Below are positions 22,960-35,499 of a DNA stretch of 64,000 bases, in pieces. The position numbers were made by a program, and so were the translations under genes. The stretch comes from Macrolepiota albuminosa (lineage: Eukaryota > Basidiomycota > Agaricomycetes > Agaricales > Agaricaceae). The stretch's first letter is position 1, and each line of letters opens with the position of its first letter. The stretch lies in assembly GCA_027475525.1 (NCBI GenBank), contig JAMWFC010000053.1, positions 1,054,001 to 1,118,000 on the forward strand, read 5' to 3'. The notes under the pieces were generated by a model that was not told the origin of the DNA, searched no databases, and worked only from the letters and a program-made list of their open reading frames with translations.

Positions 22960-23110
22960 CTGATCGGATCTGCTTCTTGCCGTGCGCGGCCGTCAAATAT
23001 CGCCAAACTTGGTTAATTAGTGCGTGCTAAGGTATTTTGAGCCTGTGCCGTGTTGCCGTAGCCTGCTGTTGATGCGCTGATCCTGTATGGGGTCCTATCA
23101 GCGCACCCTC

Positions 23111-23291
23111 CTTACCACATATCCTTGCCGACTATCATTACTGACTTTCACCGAATCCTGCTGTTTAACTCATTTTCTGACTTGTTCTCTGGGAACTGCC
23201 TGGGACTCCCTCAATCTTAGCACGCCCAACACCTTGTTACACAGGTCAGTAGCTGTAAACCATATCTGCTACTGATCCACTTTTGGGCATC
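23111..23291. repeat. Dispersed repeat, copy B
   Basis: Partner of 12835-13015, in the same orientation. It lies immediately outside the 5' side of Gypsy-3, about 10.3 kb from copy A. Confidence 0.75.
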
Positions 23292-23839
23292 ATCACCACT
23301 CACCCCTTTGAATTCCAATGCCCCATGTACATCCCAGAGAACTCTCACACCTTACCCAGAACTCCAGAGCTCACTCACTATAGGCTTGGAGACACCCTGT
23401 AGACTTTGAGTCCACCTAGTAAGGACCCACTTGCAATCAGAAGCCCCAGTCATCAGCAGAACCTGACATAAAGGGAGAGAGAAAACCCGCACAAGGGCAG
23501 TCATTGGTTAGATCAACTTACCATTTCTTTGTTTCAAAAACTGTGGCAGAACTTGCAAAAATTTGGGCTGATTATGTAGATTAAATCAAGACTTGCTAAT
23601 GCTTAATGTAGGGAAGAAATAGTGCATTCATCCAGGGTAGAATCTTATTATCATCAATGCTTCTCTAGTGTCTTGGTATAATTAGGGATGTCATCAAAGT
23701 TAAAATCCATCGACTTATGGAAAGTTGAGTGAGAAACCGATTGCATTGAAAATCATCTGAGAGGCTGATTTGTGCCACAAGACATCTATAATTGAGCGGA
23801 TGACTCACAAAGGGAGGCGGGTCTAAAGTCCGTCTACGC
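23292..23839. other. Intergenic boundary between retroelement island and genes
   Basis: No coding or repeat signal was recognised. It probably holds the 3' flank of the NAA38-like gene and older transposon remains. Confidence 0.4.
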
Positions 23840-25297
<1,458 letters not shown>

Positions 25298-25370
25298 TGA
25301 TGTCATAGACAAACATCCCTACATAAGTCTCTCCGTCATCCGCTTTCCTTCCTTCAATTCCTCTTCCACC

Positions 25371-26204
25371 ATGAGTCTCCTCCAGGACGTCCTGCGATCT
25401 CACACTATTGAAGACAAAAGGCCAATGTCCGCAGAGTTTGCCCGGCGACTCGCCGTCAATGGCTCAGATGAATCAGACGATGACATCGTCAATGTTGTCT
25501 CTCTACCTGCCACTCCTGACCACACTCGACCATCTTCACCCGTGCGCGGAGCATCTGCACGTCCACTCCGTGGCCCATTGCACATCTCGTCTTCTCGTCG
25601 GGACGTCCTCAGGGCATTCCCAACCGAGGTATCGCAAAGAATATTCTCCCAATTGTCCATTCAGCAACTTGCAAAGTGTGCTCTGGTATCCAAAAAATGG
25701 CATCGAAGCCAGACCATCAACTACGGTGAACTCTCTTGACATCCCTCGACCTGGTCACACAAAGTCCTTATTAGTTTCCTAGTTTGGTTTCAACACTATC
25801 GAAAGGAGAACTTTCAGGACGACAGTCTCCCTCCTGGTAAATGGACCAAACGCGAATCGAAACAAGATTGGGTATGTTTGACTAATTCGATATAGATTGT
25901 CCTACCAACTTTACATTAGCGAGTGATCCATCTACGATCTAGGGGCGATCGTTCGCCAAAGTCGACTTCCTTTTCGAGAGGCTCGGGTTATTCATCACCT
26001 GTTTTAAAATCAGGATATCAAACACCTCGAGAGCTCAAAGAGGAACAGTGGAGGCTGGAAGCGGAAATAGCTGCCAAACCAGGCAAGATTGAGATGAGGG
26101 AAATGTACAAGGAGCTAGGAGGACGCAAGTCCAAATCAAAAAGCAAGTTTGGAGCACCAGGAACAAGAGACAGAGGAGGTTGGGAGGAAGTCGTAGAGTG
26201 GTGA
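25371..26204 (+). CDS. F-box domain protein
   Basis: Three exons (25371-25725, 25783-25871, 25920-26204) give 242 residues. After an acidic, Ser/Pro-rich N-terminus the segment DVLRAFPTEVSQRIFSQLS, with IQQLAKCALVSKKWHR, is a typical F-box, which would bind SKP1 in an SCF ubiquitin ligase. The C-terminus has no WD40 or LRR repeats; it is basic and Ser-rich (YSSPVLKSGYQTPRELKEEQ). The substrate is unknown. It follows DPM1 in tandem and precedes the SMN gene by 156 bp. Confidence 0.75.
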
Positions 26205-26360
26205 TATCTTTCAATCTGTCATATTCTTCATGACCACGCCACACTTCTAGATAGAGTCGTTATAAGTAGAATATAGGCCATGCATTCGCTTATTTCATAG
26301 ATTTGATCATGTCCGAGTGTAATGTAATCATCATCAATCTTTTTGCTCCCAACCACGCAT

Positions 26361-27258
26361 ATGGCAAGGGATACGCGAGCTTTGGTTTCCTACGACGACA
26401 TTACCCTCTCTTATCGATCGAGCCCTCCACCATCTCCATCGAATAAACCGCCTCCAGCCAAAAAGCGAAAGTGGAACAGAAACTCCAAAGGACGTAACTA
26501 CAACGACAACCACCCAAGGCATACCAATAATGACATCGGACAAGCATCCACTTCCTCAAAAGCGGTGGTAGACTACGAAATGGAAGAAGGCCGCGACTTG
26601 ACTCACGACGAGATCTGGGACGATTCTGCCTTGGTCGACGCGTGGAACGCCGCAACAGAGGAATACGAAGCATATCACGGTCCCGACAAGGGCTGGAAAA
26701 AGGAGCCGGTCCATAAATCACCTTTGTGTGTCCTTTTCATCGTCCTCTAAATAAATCCTAAGTGTCCGTCCTAGATGGTATAACATTCCTAAAACTGTGG
26801 GGAGAGACAACCACGTCGATTCGATTGAAAAAATGTCCATACCCACTGCACCCGAGTCAGATGAACAAGAAAATTCCCAACCTTTGGACTTTGACACGTT
26901 TCTGCCTTCGCACAACCCAGCTTTAGGCGTAACTCATCCACTTGGACCAAAAATTCCTCCGCAGGTTTTACTCAACGTGTCAAAACCCGTTGTAAGCCAG
27001 GACGAAGCTTTCACTCGTGCACTAGGAGCGATGTATTGGAGTGGTTATTGGACAGCGATGTATCATGTCAGCCCTACCCTTATTCAGTGCCAACAAGTCG
27101 CTTGATATTAATTATCTCTACAGGCACAACGCCAAAATGCTCAAGAGCAGTCTGCAGAAGATCTAGGTGAGGAGGAATCAATCGATGGATGCGAAGGCGA
27201 AGGGGGGGAAGAGGATGGAGAGGAGGAAGAGGACGCTTTTGTCTCGACACAGCGATAA
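26361..27258 (+). CDS. SMN1: Survival motor neuron (SMN) homologue
   Basis: Three exons (26361-26725, 26775-27066, 27124-27258) encode 263 residues. The segment LTHDEIWDDSALVDAWNAAT matches the Gemin2-binding helix of SMN. The C-terminal part has a YG-box-like AMYWSGYWTAMYH, the self-association motif. No Tudor domain is visible, as in S. pombe Smn1. The role would be Sm-ring assembly on spliceosomal snRNAs. The first exon holds a basic KKRKWNRNSKGRNYN stretch, and the last exon is an acidic Glu/Gly-rich tail of about 45 residues beyond the YG box, unusual for the family. Confidence 0.78.
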
Positions 27259-27560
27259 ACCTTTGCTAAAAGTGCGTTCTCTTCTTGCAATCCAAACAGT
27301 TGTCTTTCGTCATATTTGTGATTTCGTTCAATCAGACTTGTCTGTTCTTCCTAGTGGTTTCCAGTGCGCAAAAGTCCTTGAGCAGCAGCTGACTACAAAA
27401 TATATAAACATGAAAGTTAAAGTACAAGGCAAAACGATCAGAGCGCAATTTCGACATCCAATCTCGCCAAATATGAGTATATATCAGGCGACATTCGATA
27501 CTTAAGAATACCCGCGAAAATTATCAAAGACCTTGACTTGCGTCGAAGGGCAGCGAGCGT
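27259..27560. other. Convergent 3' flanks of SMN1 and NIC96
   Basis: 302 bp between two stop codons on opposite strands. No further gene is seen; both polyadenylation regions must lie here. Confidence 0.5.
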
Positions 27561-30500
27561 CTAAACAACACATGAGCTCTCTCCACTCCCGGAGCGAAAG
27601 GGCACACTTACCATCTGGCGTGTTGCATCAGGAACCACAGATGATTTGATTTTTTGATGGACTCCAGCGAGTGCTTCCATCGTTAGAGGGAGATAGGCCT
27701 GTAAATTCCTCTGCAATGCTTCGTGGAGGTCTTTGAATTCTTCCGCCCGACGTGTGATCTTAGCGACGTCACCGCTAAGGGGGATGAGTTCAGTCGACTC
27801 CATTATCTAAAGAAGGAATCAGTCAGGCAACTCAATGTTGCAGTCAATTTGATCCTACATCGATAGCAACCTCTGGTCTTCCTGCGGCAACCTGGTCTTT
27901 AGCCTCACGGATACGAAGCAACCGTACTACAGCCTCCCTGTCTTTACCGGCTGCCCTATTCGTCCTCTCATAGTGACGGATAATATCAACGGCAGTTTGT
28001 TCAAGCGTCCGATCCTTCTCCTCCGGGCTGGGTTTGGAGATGGTATTGCTCAGTGCCTGAGCAAGACAAGCGACTACAGTTGAATAGTCGCCAGCGAGAT
28101 TATATAACTTGATCGCCTCAGTAATTCTATCGTTCTCTTCCGAATGCTGCGCCGCCCGAACCAGAATCTGTTCATTGAACTGTTTGCTATCTTTCAGGTG
28201 AAGTAAATTTGCCCCTTGTTCCAAGACACCACTCTAGAGATGAAATAATAATAGTAAGAAATGTAGTACCATTCCATGTGCATGAGACTCACGAATCGTG
28301 TCCCATCAGATCTATATCCTCCAACCAGTTCCTCCCAGCCAGGACCACCATTGCCCAACACAATGATGCGTCTTACCTGTTCCCAGGCAGTTTCGACCTG
28401 CTCTTTACCAATGTCACCTTGATCGGCCGAGAGTGGCACACAATATACGTATTGTAGGGCTTCTTTGGCATCCATCTTTACAAATTGTCGGACATATCTC
28501 CATATCAGGGTCGACAAGCTCAGTGCAGGAGGTGAGGCAGGGGACAATGATACTGAACATAAGAGTCAGGACGATGGATGGACAGAAAGCTCCAACACAC
28601 TCACGTGGGGTCAAGTCCGAGGTCTCTGCCCGGGATGGAACACGAAGGAGGCCGTGATATGCAAGACCTACTGCTAAATGGACGGCCTCGACCTCAGTTT
28701 CTTGGTGTTCCCATAGTGCTGCTACAGCCTGTACATAGATCAAAGATAGATTAAGAATTACAGTCGAACAGCACCCACTCTTTCGAATTGACCACACATG
28801 AGAAGTACACTGGCCCACACGCCCCTTTGTTGGTTCGTATCAAAGTGGCGCTCTCCGTAACCCAAGAGAACCTCAGACAACGCACGAAGCCCACCTTCTT
28901 CGTCCTCATCAACCTGATACCAATTGAAAGTTGAAAAGAAACAGTCATCTTGAAGGGTGTAGCTTACCATGGCGAGTTGAAACCAAATCCAATCTTCAGT
29001 GGTTGTCGTCACTAGCTGTACACTCCTGCGCGAAGGCTCGAGCTTGCCCATCAACTTGTACAATGCCAATTTGAAGGGATCTACAGTGGCCGAATGCAGC
29101 ATGTGAGCATTGTAGACGGTTTGAAGATGATCGCGGTGAGTCTTTGGGAGTCTTCAAAGTATGGTCAGAGATAAACACAGGCAGAAAATCTGGACGACCT
29201 ACTTGCGCTCTGGCGATTCGATCCAAGCTCTAAAATGTGTCAAGAAACTGGCTTCGCGATGTTGAATGGCATCTTGGAACTTGAGAGCCTCTGCCAACGC
29301 CTCTTCCACATGGCCAGTGCGAACAAGATAAAACAATCTCGCCCACAGCGGCTGACCAGCGACCAACTGCACACAAAGATGGGTTGGATGGATGACGCTA
29401 AGGAAATGGAAACATACCTCAACTCTGTCCTCCCACTCCCCATTACGATAATAACGCAGAAACAAAAAAGCTCGGACTTTGTTGGCAACGCTAGGATCTC
29501 CGCCTAAACGAGCTTCTGTTGGCCGTGCTTGAATTGTCCGCTCCAAAACGTCCCAATATTGTTCCTCCAGTGCCTCCCGCGCACCCCTTGCTATTTGTCG
29601 CCGGAGAGCGATGGCATCACGAGATGATGGGTCACCAAGATATGCGCGTGCATATTTACGTTCAAAAAGAGGAGCATTGAGAGAGCGATGGCATCACGAG
29701 ATGATGGGTCACCAAGATATGCGCGTGCATATTTACGTTCAAAAAGAGGAGCATTGAGGAATATGGGCACTGGCATGCTCCACCGGAGGCAATGCAGGAG
29801 GTTCGGCGGTTATTTTGGCCAGTATGTGGAAAATCTGGGACATTCGCGTGTATCGAGACTAGAGGAAGGTTGGTGTGGATTAAGGGAACACATGAATGAA
29901 GACTTACATCGGGATCTATGGCAGTGGAGGCAGAGAGAAAAGAGTGCAGGAGTGAGTACGATGTTCCTCTAAGGCGAGCGACATTGAAGTCTGCGATGAC
30001 GCGATCGTAGGCCATCATTTTATTTTGCATTTGGAGGGAAAGAGTAGGAGTAACGGTTGATTGCTTTGACCCTTGTTAAGAATTGTGTCCAAGCAGCAGA
30101 GGAGTTGTATTCACCATGAGTAGACTCTTGCCATGGGAGCTCTTTTTGTGCTCTGCCATGGCACGACTGTCTCCTGTTATACGACCACCGAGTTCCTCAA
30201 AGACGCGTTTCTTTTTTGCCTCCCAGTCACGTTGACTACGCTCTTCCAGAGCGCGGTAAAAATCATCCTGTGTCTCTTTCCTGCCCTCTTCTATTGTTGA
30301 AATTAGATTTTGTTCATGAGCATGGCGAAGATAGCCAGCAACATCTGTGTCTTGGAGAGGTTGGAGAGGCGAGAAGGTGGTTGAAGTGTTCAGGTGTGCG
30401 ACAGAATCCGACAGCGCGGACGCATCGACATGAGCGGTTGGAGAGGCGAGAAGGTGGTTGAAGTGTTCAGGTGTGCGACAGAATCCGACAGCGCGGACGC

Positions 30501-30729
30501 ATCGACATGAGCTGGGCAAGCAGATAGTTTCTGGAGACGCGATGAGGAAAGAGCAGAGAACAAGACAAGGAACATACGCGCGATCTGTGTCTGTGCCGGT
30601 CTGGCGAGCAACAAGACGGCGAGACTGGGCCTCAATCTGGTCCAAGGAGAGGTTTACTGCGGGTAGATTTGGACGTGCGAGATGGGACGTGAGGCTCTTG
30701 GACGACGTGAGGAGCGCAGAGAGGTCCAT
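27561..30729 (-). CDS. NIC96: Nucleoporin NIC96/Nup93
   Basis: Scaffold nucleoporin of the inner ring of the nuclear pore. The N-terminus MDLSALLTSSKSLTSHLARP and SLDQIEAQSRRL match the Nic96 N-terminal helices that anchor the Nsp1 channel complex; the rest is a long helical solenoid (for example ALEERSQRDWEAKKKRVFEE, and AAGRPEVAID near 27870). The C-terminus ESTELIPLSGDVAKITRRAE runs to a stop at 27561. There are many small introns. Two exact 77-bp duplications (30359 and 29604) break exons, so an automatic model will fail here. The start codon is 54 bp from that of ARP5. Confidence 0.9.
29604..29757. repeat. 77-bp exact tandem duplication #6
   Basis: Two copies, period 77, in NIC96 coding sequence. 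Confidence 0.95.
30359..30512. repeat. 77-bp exact tandem duplication #7
   Basis: Two copies, period 77, near the 5' end of NIC96. Confidence 0.95.
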
Positions 30730-30783
30730 AGTTATAATAGTAATAGTAATCAAGTCAAAAAGTAAAATCAATTCAACTTGACG
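30730..30783. promoter_or_regulatory. Divergent promoter NIC96/ARP5 (54 bp)
   Basis: A 54-bp, very A/T-rich gap separates the two start codons, with a GTTATAATAGTAATAG block near the NIC96 side. The core promoters must overlap or extend into coding DNA. Confidence 0.6.
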
Positions 30784-33700
30784 ATGAACAACATCACGCG
30801 TCTCCCCACTCCTGCCCCGCCCTCCATACCCCGCTCTCAAGAGCCCTATCACCACCACCGCCCCGCACACACGCCTCTTATCATCGACAACGGCTCCACC
30901 ACCTTTCGCTGGGGCTTTGCCTCTTTCCCCGCCCCCCAGAGCGGCCCCAATGTCATTGCAAAGTACAAGGAGCGCAAGACAAATAAGCCTCTTTTACTCT
31001 TCGGAGAGGGCGTCGACCTCGACAGTGGCGCAAAGGCCCAGTCTAGAACCCCATGGGAAGGCGACGTTCTCCTTAATTTTGATGCCCTGGTGAGCACCTC
31101 GTTCCCGTCGTGTCCTGCAGTCAAGTCAAACGCGCCAGGAAAACGCACTCGACTATGCCTTTGTCAACCTAGGAATAGACACCCCCTCTATAGACCATCC
31201 TGTTCTGATGACAGAACGTCTTGCATCACCCCTCCATTCGCGCTCGTGTATGTAGTGCTATCCCTCCGGCCCTCCTTCATTTGACAGTCCGACGCTAGTA
31301 ACTTCTGAGCTCATGTTTGAGCTATACTCAGTCCCTTCATTGGCATACTGCGTTGATGGAGTAATGTCATTCTATCACAACAACAAGCCAGCGCCTCAGG
31401 ATTCTTTCACCTCGGATGGCCTTGTGATCTCCTTCAATACAGCATCAACTTCCGTTATCCCAGTTTTGAATGGTAAAGGAATCATGAGTCATGCCAAAAG
31501 GTAAACAAGTACTACCTTTCATACCCTGCTCGGCTCACCCACCGTGTCAGAATACCCTGGGGTTCCTCCCAAGCGTCCGATTACCTACTCAAGCTTGTCC
31601 AGTTGAAATACTCCAATTTCGTGTCAGAATACCCTGGGGTTCCTCCCAAGCGTCCGATTACCTACTCAAGCTTGTCCAGTTGAAATACTCCAATTTTCAA
31701 CGCGTGTAACAACACCACAGTCCAATGTATTCACCTTCCTGACCAGTATTCAACTCTCTAACACTCATGGCAGTGGATGCTTCACAACTTCTGCGAATTT
31801 GCCACCGACTACACAGCTATCCTTAGGACCCTCAAAGATCCCTACAAATGCGTGCTGCTGAGCGTATAGTTCAGTTCCCTTTCATATTGCCTGTATACGA
31901 GGAGAAAACCGAGGAGGAACTTAACAGACTCTCTGAAAAGAGGAAGGAACAAGGGAGGAAGCTACAAGAATTGGCTGCCAAAACGCGGATGGAAAAAGTA
32001 TGCATGCATTTTTTCCATCAGAAGTTACATGCCTTCAATGTCAGCTTTAGCTTGTACAGAAAGAGAACGATCTACGGGGCCTGGTAGAACTGCGCGAGAG
32101 CCGAAATGAGTTCTCGAAGCGAGAGTGGACTGTGAGCTCTATTGAAACTCTCATGGCGTAGTTTTGTTCATAAGATATAGATCAAGCTACAGGAGGAAGG
32201 GTTCGACGATGAAGTAGGATTTGATGAAACGATAAAAAAGCTCGAGAATGATTTAAAAAAAGCCCGGAAAAAGGAAGCTGAAGGAGAAGATAATATGGTG
32301 ACCCATAAAACCTTTAGTACTACTGTTCGCTAATTTTCATTCCTCAGGATGAACCTTCGTTCCCTTTAGTAGACGTTCCAGATGCAGATGTACGTACATG
32401 ACCTTCCCTTTCCTTTCCGTTCCCAAACAATGCTTTTTTCAGTTGGATGAAGAGGGCCTGAAGGAAAAGAGAAAACAGAGACTGATGAAGGCTGGTTTCG
32501 AGGCGCGAGCTCGTGCCAAACGCGAGAAGGAGCGCGAAAGGAAAAGAGAAAACAGAGACTGATGAAGGCTGGTTTCGAGGCGCGAGCTCGTGCCAAACGC
32601 GAGAAGGAGCGCGAAAGGCAGAAAAGGAGAAGGAGAGCGAAAAGAGGAGGAGAGCGTGACATGGATCTCGAAGGCTGGTCAAAGAAGATGCGCCAGGAGC
32701 AAGAGGTTCAATTAAATGCATCTGTATCCCACTACAATCCAGCTGACATCAAATTTCAAGAACCTAATCAACAAGATAAAGGATAGAGCGCGGCGCATCT
32801 GTATCCCACTACAATCCAGCTGACATCAAATTTCAAGAACCTAATCAACAAGATAAAGGATAGAGCGCGGCGAAAGGCTGCACTGGGCGATCGCAAGAGT
32901 GCAGCTGCGCAAGCTCGAATGAAAAGCATTGCTAACCTTGCGAATGACGACCGCCTGCCCAAGAAAAAGCGGAAGGGTGGAGCAGGTCTGGCTTGATTTT
33001 TTTCAGATTTCCATGAACAAATCTAAGCGCGCCACAGAGGACATGTTCGGGGCTGACGATGCCGACTGGGCCATCTATCGTAAAATTGTGTGTCTTCAAA
33101 TGATAGACTTGCACCAACTTTCTGACAACACTTGCAGAATACAGCGGCACCCTCGTCCGACGAAGAAGAGGATCTCAACCAGCTTGCCATCGTCGAATCT
33201 AAGCTCCTTTCCTATGACCCTACATTTACCCACAAGGAAACCCATGCTTCTATCACTTCCCAACGCTCTGCTCTCATATCGGCATTCCGCCCAATCTATG
33301 AGGAGGGCGATATCGAAGGTGGGCAGGGTCTTCGGAGGCACTTTCACTTACTCATAGGCGTTACCTAGGTAATGCTCGTATACACCTCAACATTGAGCGA
33401 TGGAGGGTGTGTGAGGCGTGGTTCTCACCCATCATGGCCGGTATAGATTCAGCAGGGCTGGGAGAGGTTGCCCAAAACGTTCTCTCTAGGTTCCCTAATA
33501 CTGAAAAGAGTCGCTTGGTAAAGGTAAGCAACCCCTGTCATTCTTTTGCTCAGCAGTACTCACCCCTTTTAGAACATATTCCTCACCGGCGCGCCTTCCC
33601 AGCTGCCAGGACTGGTTCCGCGTCTCCTTGCGACACTCCGTCCTAATTTGCCGACGGAAATGCCAATCGAGGTCATCCAGGCAAAAGATCCAATGGTGGA

Positions 33701-33842
33701 CGCGTGGAAGGGCATGGCTGAATTTGCTTTAACAGATGAATTCGCTAAAGTAGGGGTCACACGGCAAGAATATGAAGAGCAAGGTGGAGAGCGGGTAAGG
33801 AAGTGGTGGGGGGGAAACTGGAACGGGGGATTTATCTTGTAA
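30784..33842 (+). CDS. ARP5: Actin-related protein 5 (INO80 chromatin remodeller subunit)
   Basis: Arp5 is a nuclear actin-fold subunit of INO80, coupling its ATPase to nucleosome sliding. The start at 30784 gives MNNITRLPTPAP. The first actin phosphate loop reads LIIDNGSTTFRWGF. Then come LENALDYAF/NLGID, SVPSLAYCVDGVMSF, and the Arp5-specific charged helical insertion (ERIVQFPFILPVYEEKTEEE, RLMKAGFEARARAKREKERE). FGADDADWAIYRKI and the C-terminal actin part (ERWRVCEAWFSPIMAGIDSAG, FLTGAPSQLPGLVPRLL) end in WGGNWNGGFIL. Three 77-bp duplications (31543, 32461, 32718) disrupt the middle. Several introns are present. Confidence 0.92.
31543..31696. repeat. 77-bp exact tandem duplication #8
   Basis: Two copies, period 77, in ARP5. 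Confidence 0.95.
32461..32614. repeat. 77-bp exact tandem duplication #9
   Basis: Two copies, period 77, in the charged insertion of ARP5. Confidence 0.95.
32718..32871. repeat. 77-bp exact tandem duplication #10
   Basis: Two copies, period 77, in ARP5. Confidence 0.95.
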
Positions 33843-34092
33843 AAGTCATGCTCCTACCCATTTTCTTGTAATACTCGCTGCCCAATGCCTGTTTTATCCA
33901 CTGCGAATGTATTTACAATATGCATGACAGAAAACCTAATTTGCAAATGAGATGAACAGAATAGTAAGGAGACTGTCAGAGGGCAGGATATGGACGACAG
34001 TGATTTAAAGCCATAAACACATGTCTAGTGCCAAATGCGCGGGCGATGTCATTTGTACACGATGGCAACAGGTGCTGCAAAGAAAAAGGGAA
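33843..34092. other. Convergent 3' flanks of ARP5 and the Rab gene
   Basis: 250 bp between convergent stop codons; no gene or repeat seen. Confidence 0.5.
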
Positions 34093-35002
34093 TTAACAGC
34101 AACCTTGCGATGGCTGGGTAGTCGTTTGTTGATTCACCCGCACTGAACCGTCAGTGGCAGCTCCTCCTGCCGATGTGGTTGGAGCATCGCCCTGCGAGTC
34201 AATCAAACGAGTCTTGATATCCCTATAGATTGAACGTCTGGGTACAAGAAACAGTACACATGGGGAACGAAGAACGAACCGAGCAAGGGTGAAGAATGCC
34301 TCCTCAACACCATCATTGGCCTTGGCTGAAGTCTCCATGAATTTGATACCTAGCTCTGCCGCCAGTTCGCGCCCTTGCTCTTCAGTCACAACTTTCTTGT
34401 CTGTCCAGTCAGACTTGTTTCCAATGAGAATCTTATTGACACCCTCTGAAGCGTGCTGCTCGATATTGGCGTGCCACGTGCGAATATCTGTAAGGCGAGA
34501 ATTGAATATGAGGAGATATGGAAAGAAGTGTAAGCACGAACTATTGAAAGAATTCTCTGACGTTACATCGTACACTAATAGAATGCCCATCGCCCCACGA
34601 TAATAAGCCGTCGTTATTGTTCTAAAGCGCTCTTGACCGGCCGTATCCCACTAGACTATCGTCAGAGGAGGCTAGAGTAACCATTTTGAAGGGAGATATG
34701 CGCACAATCTGTAGTTTGATACGCTTTCCGTCAAGCTCAATGGTGCGGATCTTGAAGTCAATGCCAATTGTAGTGATGAAGGAGGGCGTCCATGCGTCAT
34801 CGCAGAAGCGCAGGAGGAGACATGATTTTCCAACACCTTGTGAGTGTAAGATCTACCTCTAACAGTCTCTACGTATTTCTTCGTCACAACGCACCAGAGT
34901 CACCAATGAGAAGAAGCTGTAGATTGATTTGTCAAACTATTGGCGTATATCTGATGAAACATTAGCCACCTTGATAAGAAAGTCGTAGTGAGGGGGAGGC
35001 AT
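34093..35002 (-). CDS. SEC4: Rab GTPase, Sec4/Rab8 type
   Basis: A small GTPase for delivering secretory vesicles to the plasma membrane. The start [11 protein letters not shown] at 35002 is followed by introns. All guanine-nucleotide boxes are present: GDSGVGKS (split by an intron), the effector loop [25 protein letters not shown] in LIGNKSDW, and ETSAK. The C-terminus ends QGCC, a double-cysteine geranylgeranylation site. The effector loop and [13 protein letters not shown] are characteristic of the Sec4/Rab8 branch. The hypervariable tail is short and Thr/Gln-rich. Confidence 0.9.
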
Positions 35003-35499
35003 GGCTAGGAACGAGATGAAGCAGAAATTATTGATGGAGCCAAACGCAAGTCGGTGGCACAAAGTCGATCGACATGATATCACGTGAGGCTAGCATCTAA
35101 GTATGGTATTTCTCAATTATCTATCCGACCCATTGGAGTCCTGCCTGCAGCTCACATATTTCTGTCCCTGATATACTGCTGCGCAGTAGTTTATCAGACC
35201 CAGTCGCTGGACGCTTCTTATAGATTCTTGTTTAGTCCATTCCTTTCTTGCAATTTTGGCGCTTAGCCTAGCATTGACAGCGTCACTTGACTTAGACTAG
35301 GAAAATTATTGTCCCTCGTATCACATCGTTGACCACCGTTACCTCTCACTTGCTTCAGTGACGACCTTCGATGACTAACAGTACTTGCTAAGCGCTCATG
35401 GATCCAAGCTTCTTACCAAGGCCACGTTTTCGGCTCCCTGAAACTTCTTTTAGCTCGTGTAGAAGTTATATAATCTGATCTTGGACTGCGGGGCTCTTC
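35003..35499. promoter_or_regulatory. Divergent intergenic region, Rab GTPase/helicase
   Basis: 497 bp between divergent start codons, the longest promoter-bearing gap on this side of the window. No coding signal or known operator was recognised. Confidence 0.45.

Larger units (their letters stand above)
17252..22980 (-). mobile_element. Decayed Ty3/Gypsy element with chromodomain-like end (Gypsy-3)
   Basis: The minus-strand order is LTR/leader (about 22980-22100), gag with a zinc knuckle (about 22080-20694), protease (about 20690-20100), reverse transcriptase and RNase H (20072-18730), integrase (18678-17600) and a chromodomain-like C-terminus (about 17370-17252). Each domain is recognisable but split by stops. 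Several stops sit where Trp or Gln codons are expected, and the protease has lost its catalytic Asp, so the copy is inactive. Boundaries are approximate. Confidence 0.85.
22100..22980 (-). repeat. Putative 5' LTR/leader of Gypsy-3
   Basis: Non-coding DNA upstream of gag with a TATA-like block (TATATATA at about 22524-22531) and pyrimidine-rich sequence after it on the minus strand, as expected for the U3-R junction of an LTR. Two exact 77-bp duplications lie inside it and a third in the leader. Neither LTR end is certain. Confidence 0.35.

Noticed and set aside
6100..22980. Viral insertion or a CRISPR-like array in the AT-rich island
   Set aside because: All recognised domains are LTR or LINE retroelement proteins; repeats are diverged and irregular, and the host is eukaryotic.
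27167..27505. Open frame overlapping the end of the SMN gene
   Set aside because: It is the wrong frame over the last SMN exon and its 3' flank.
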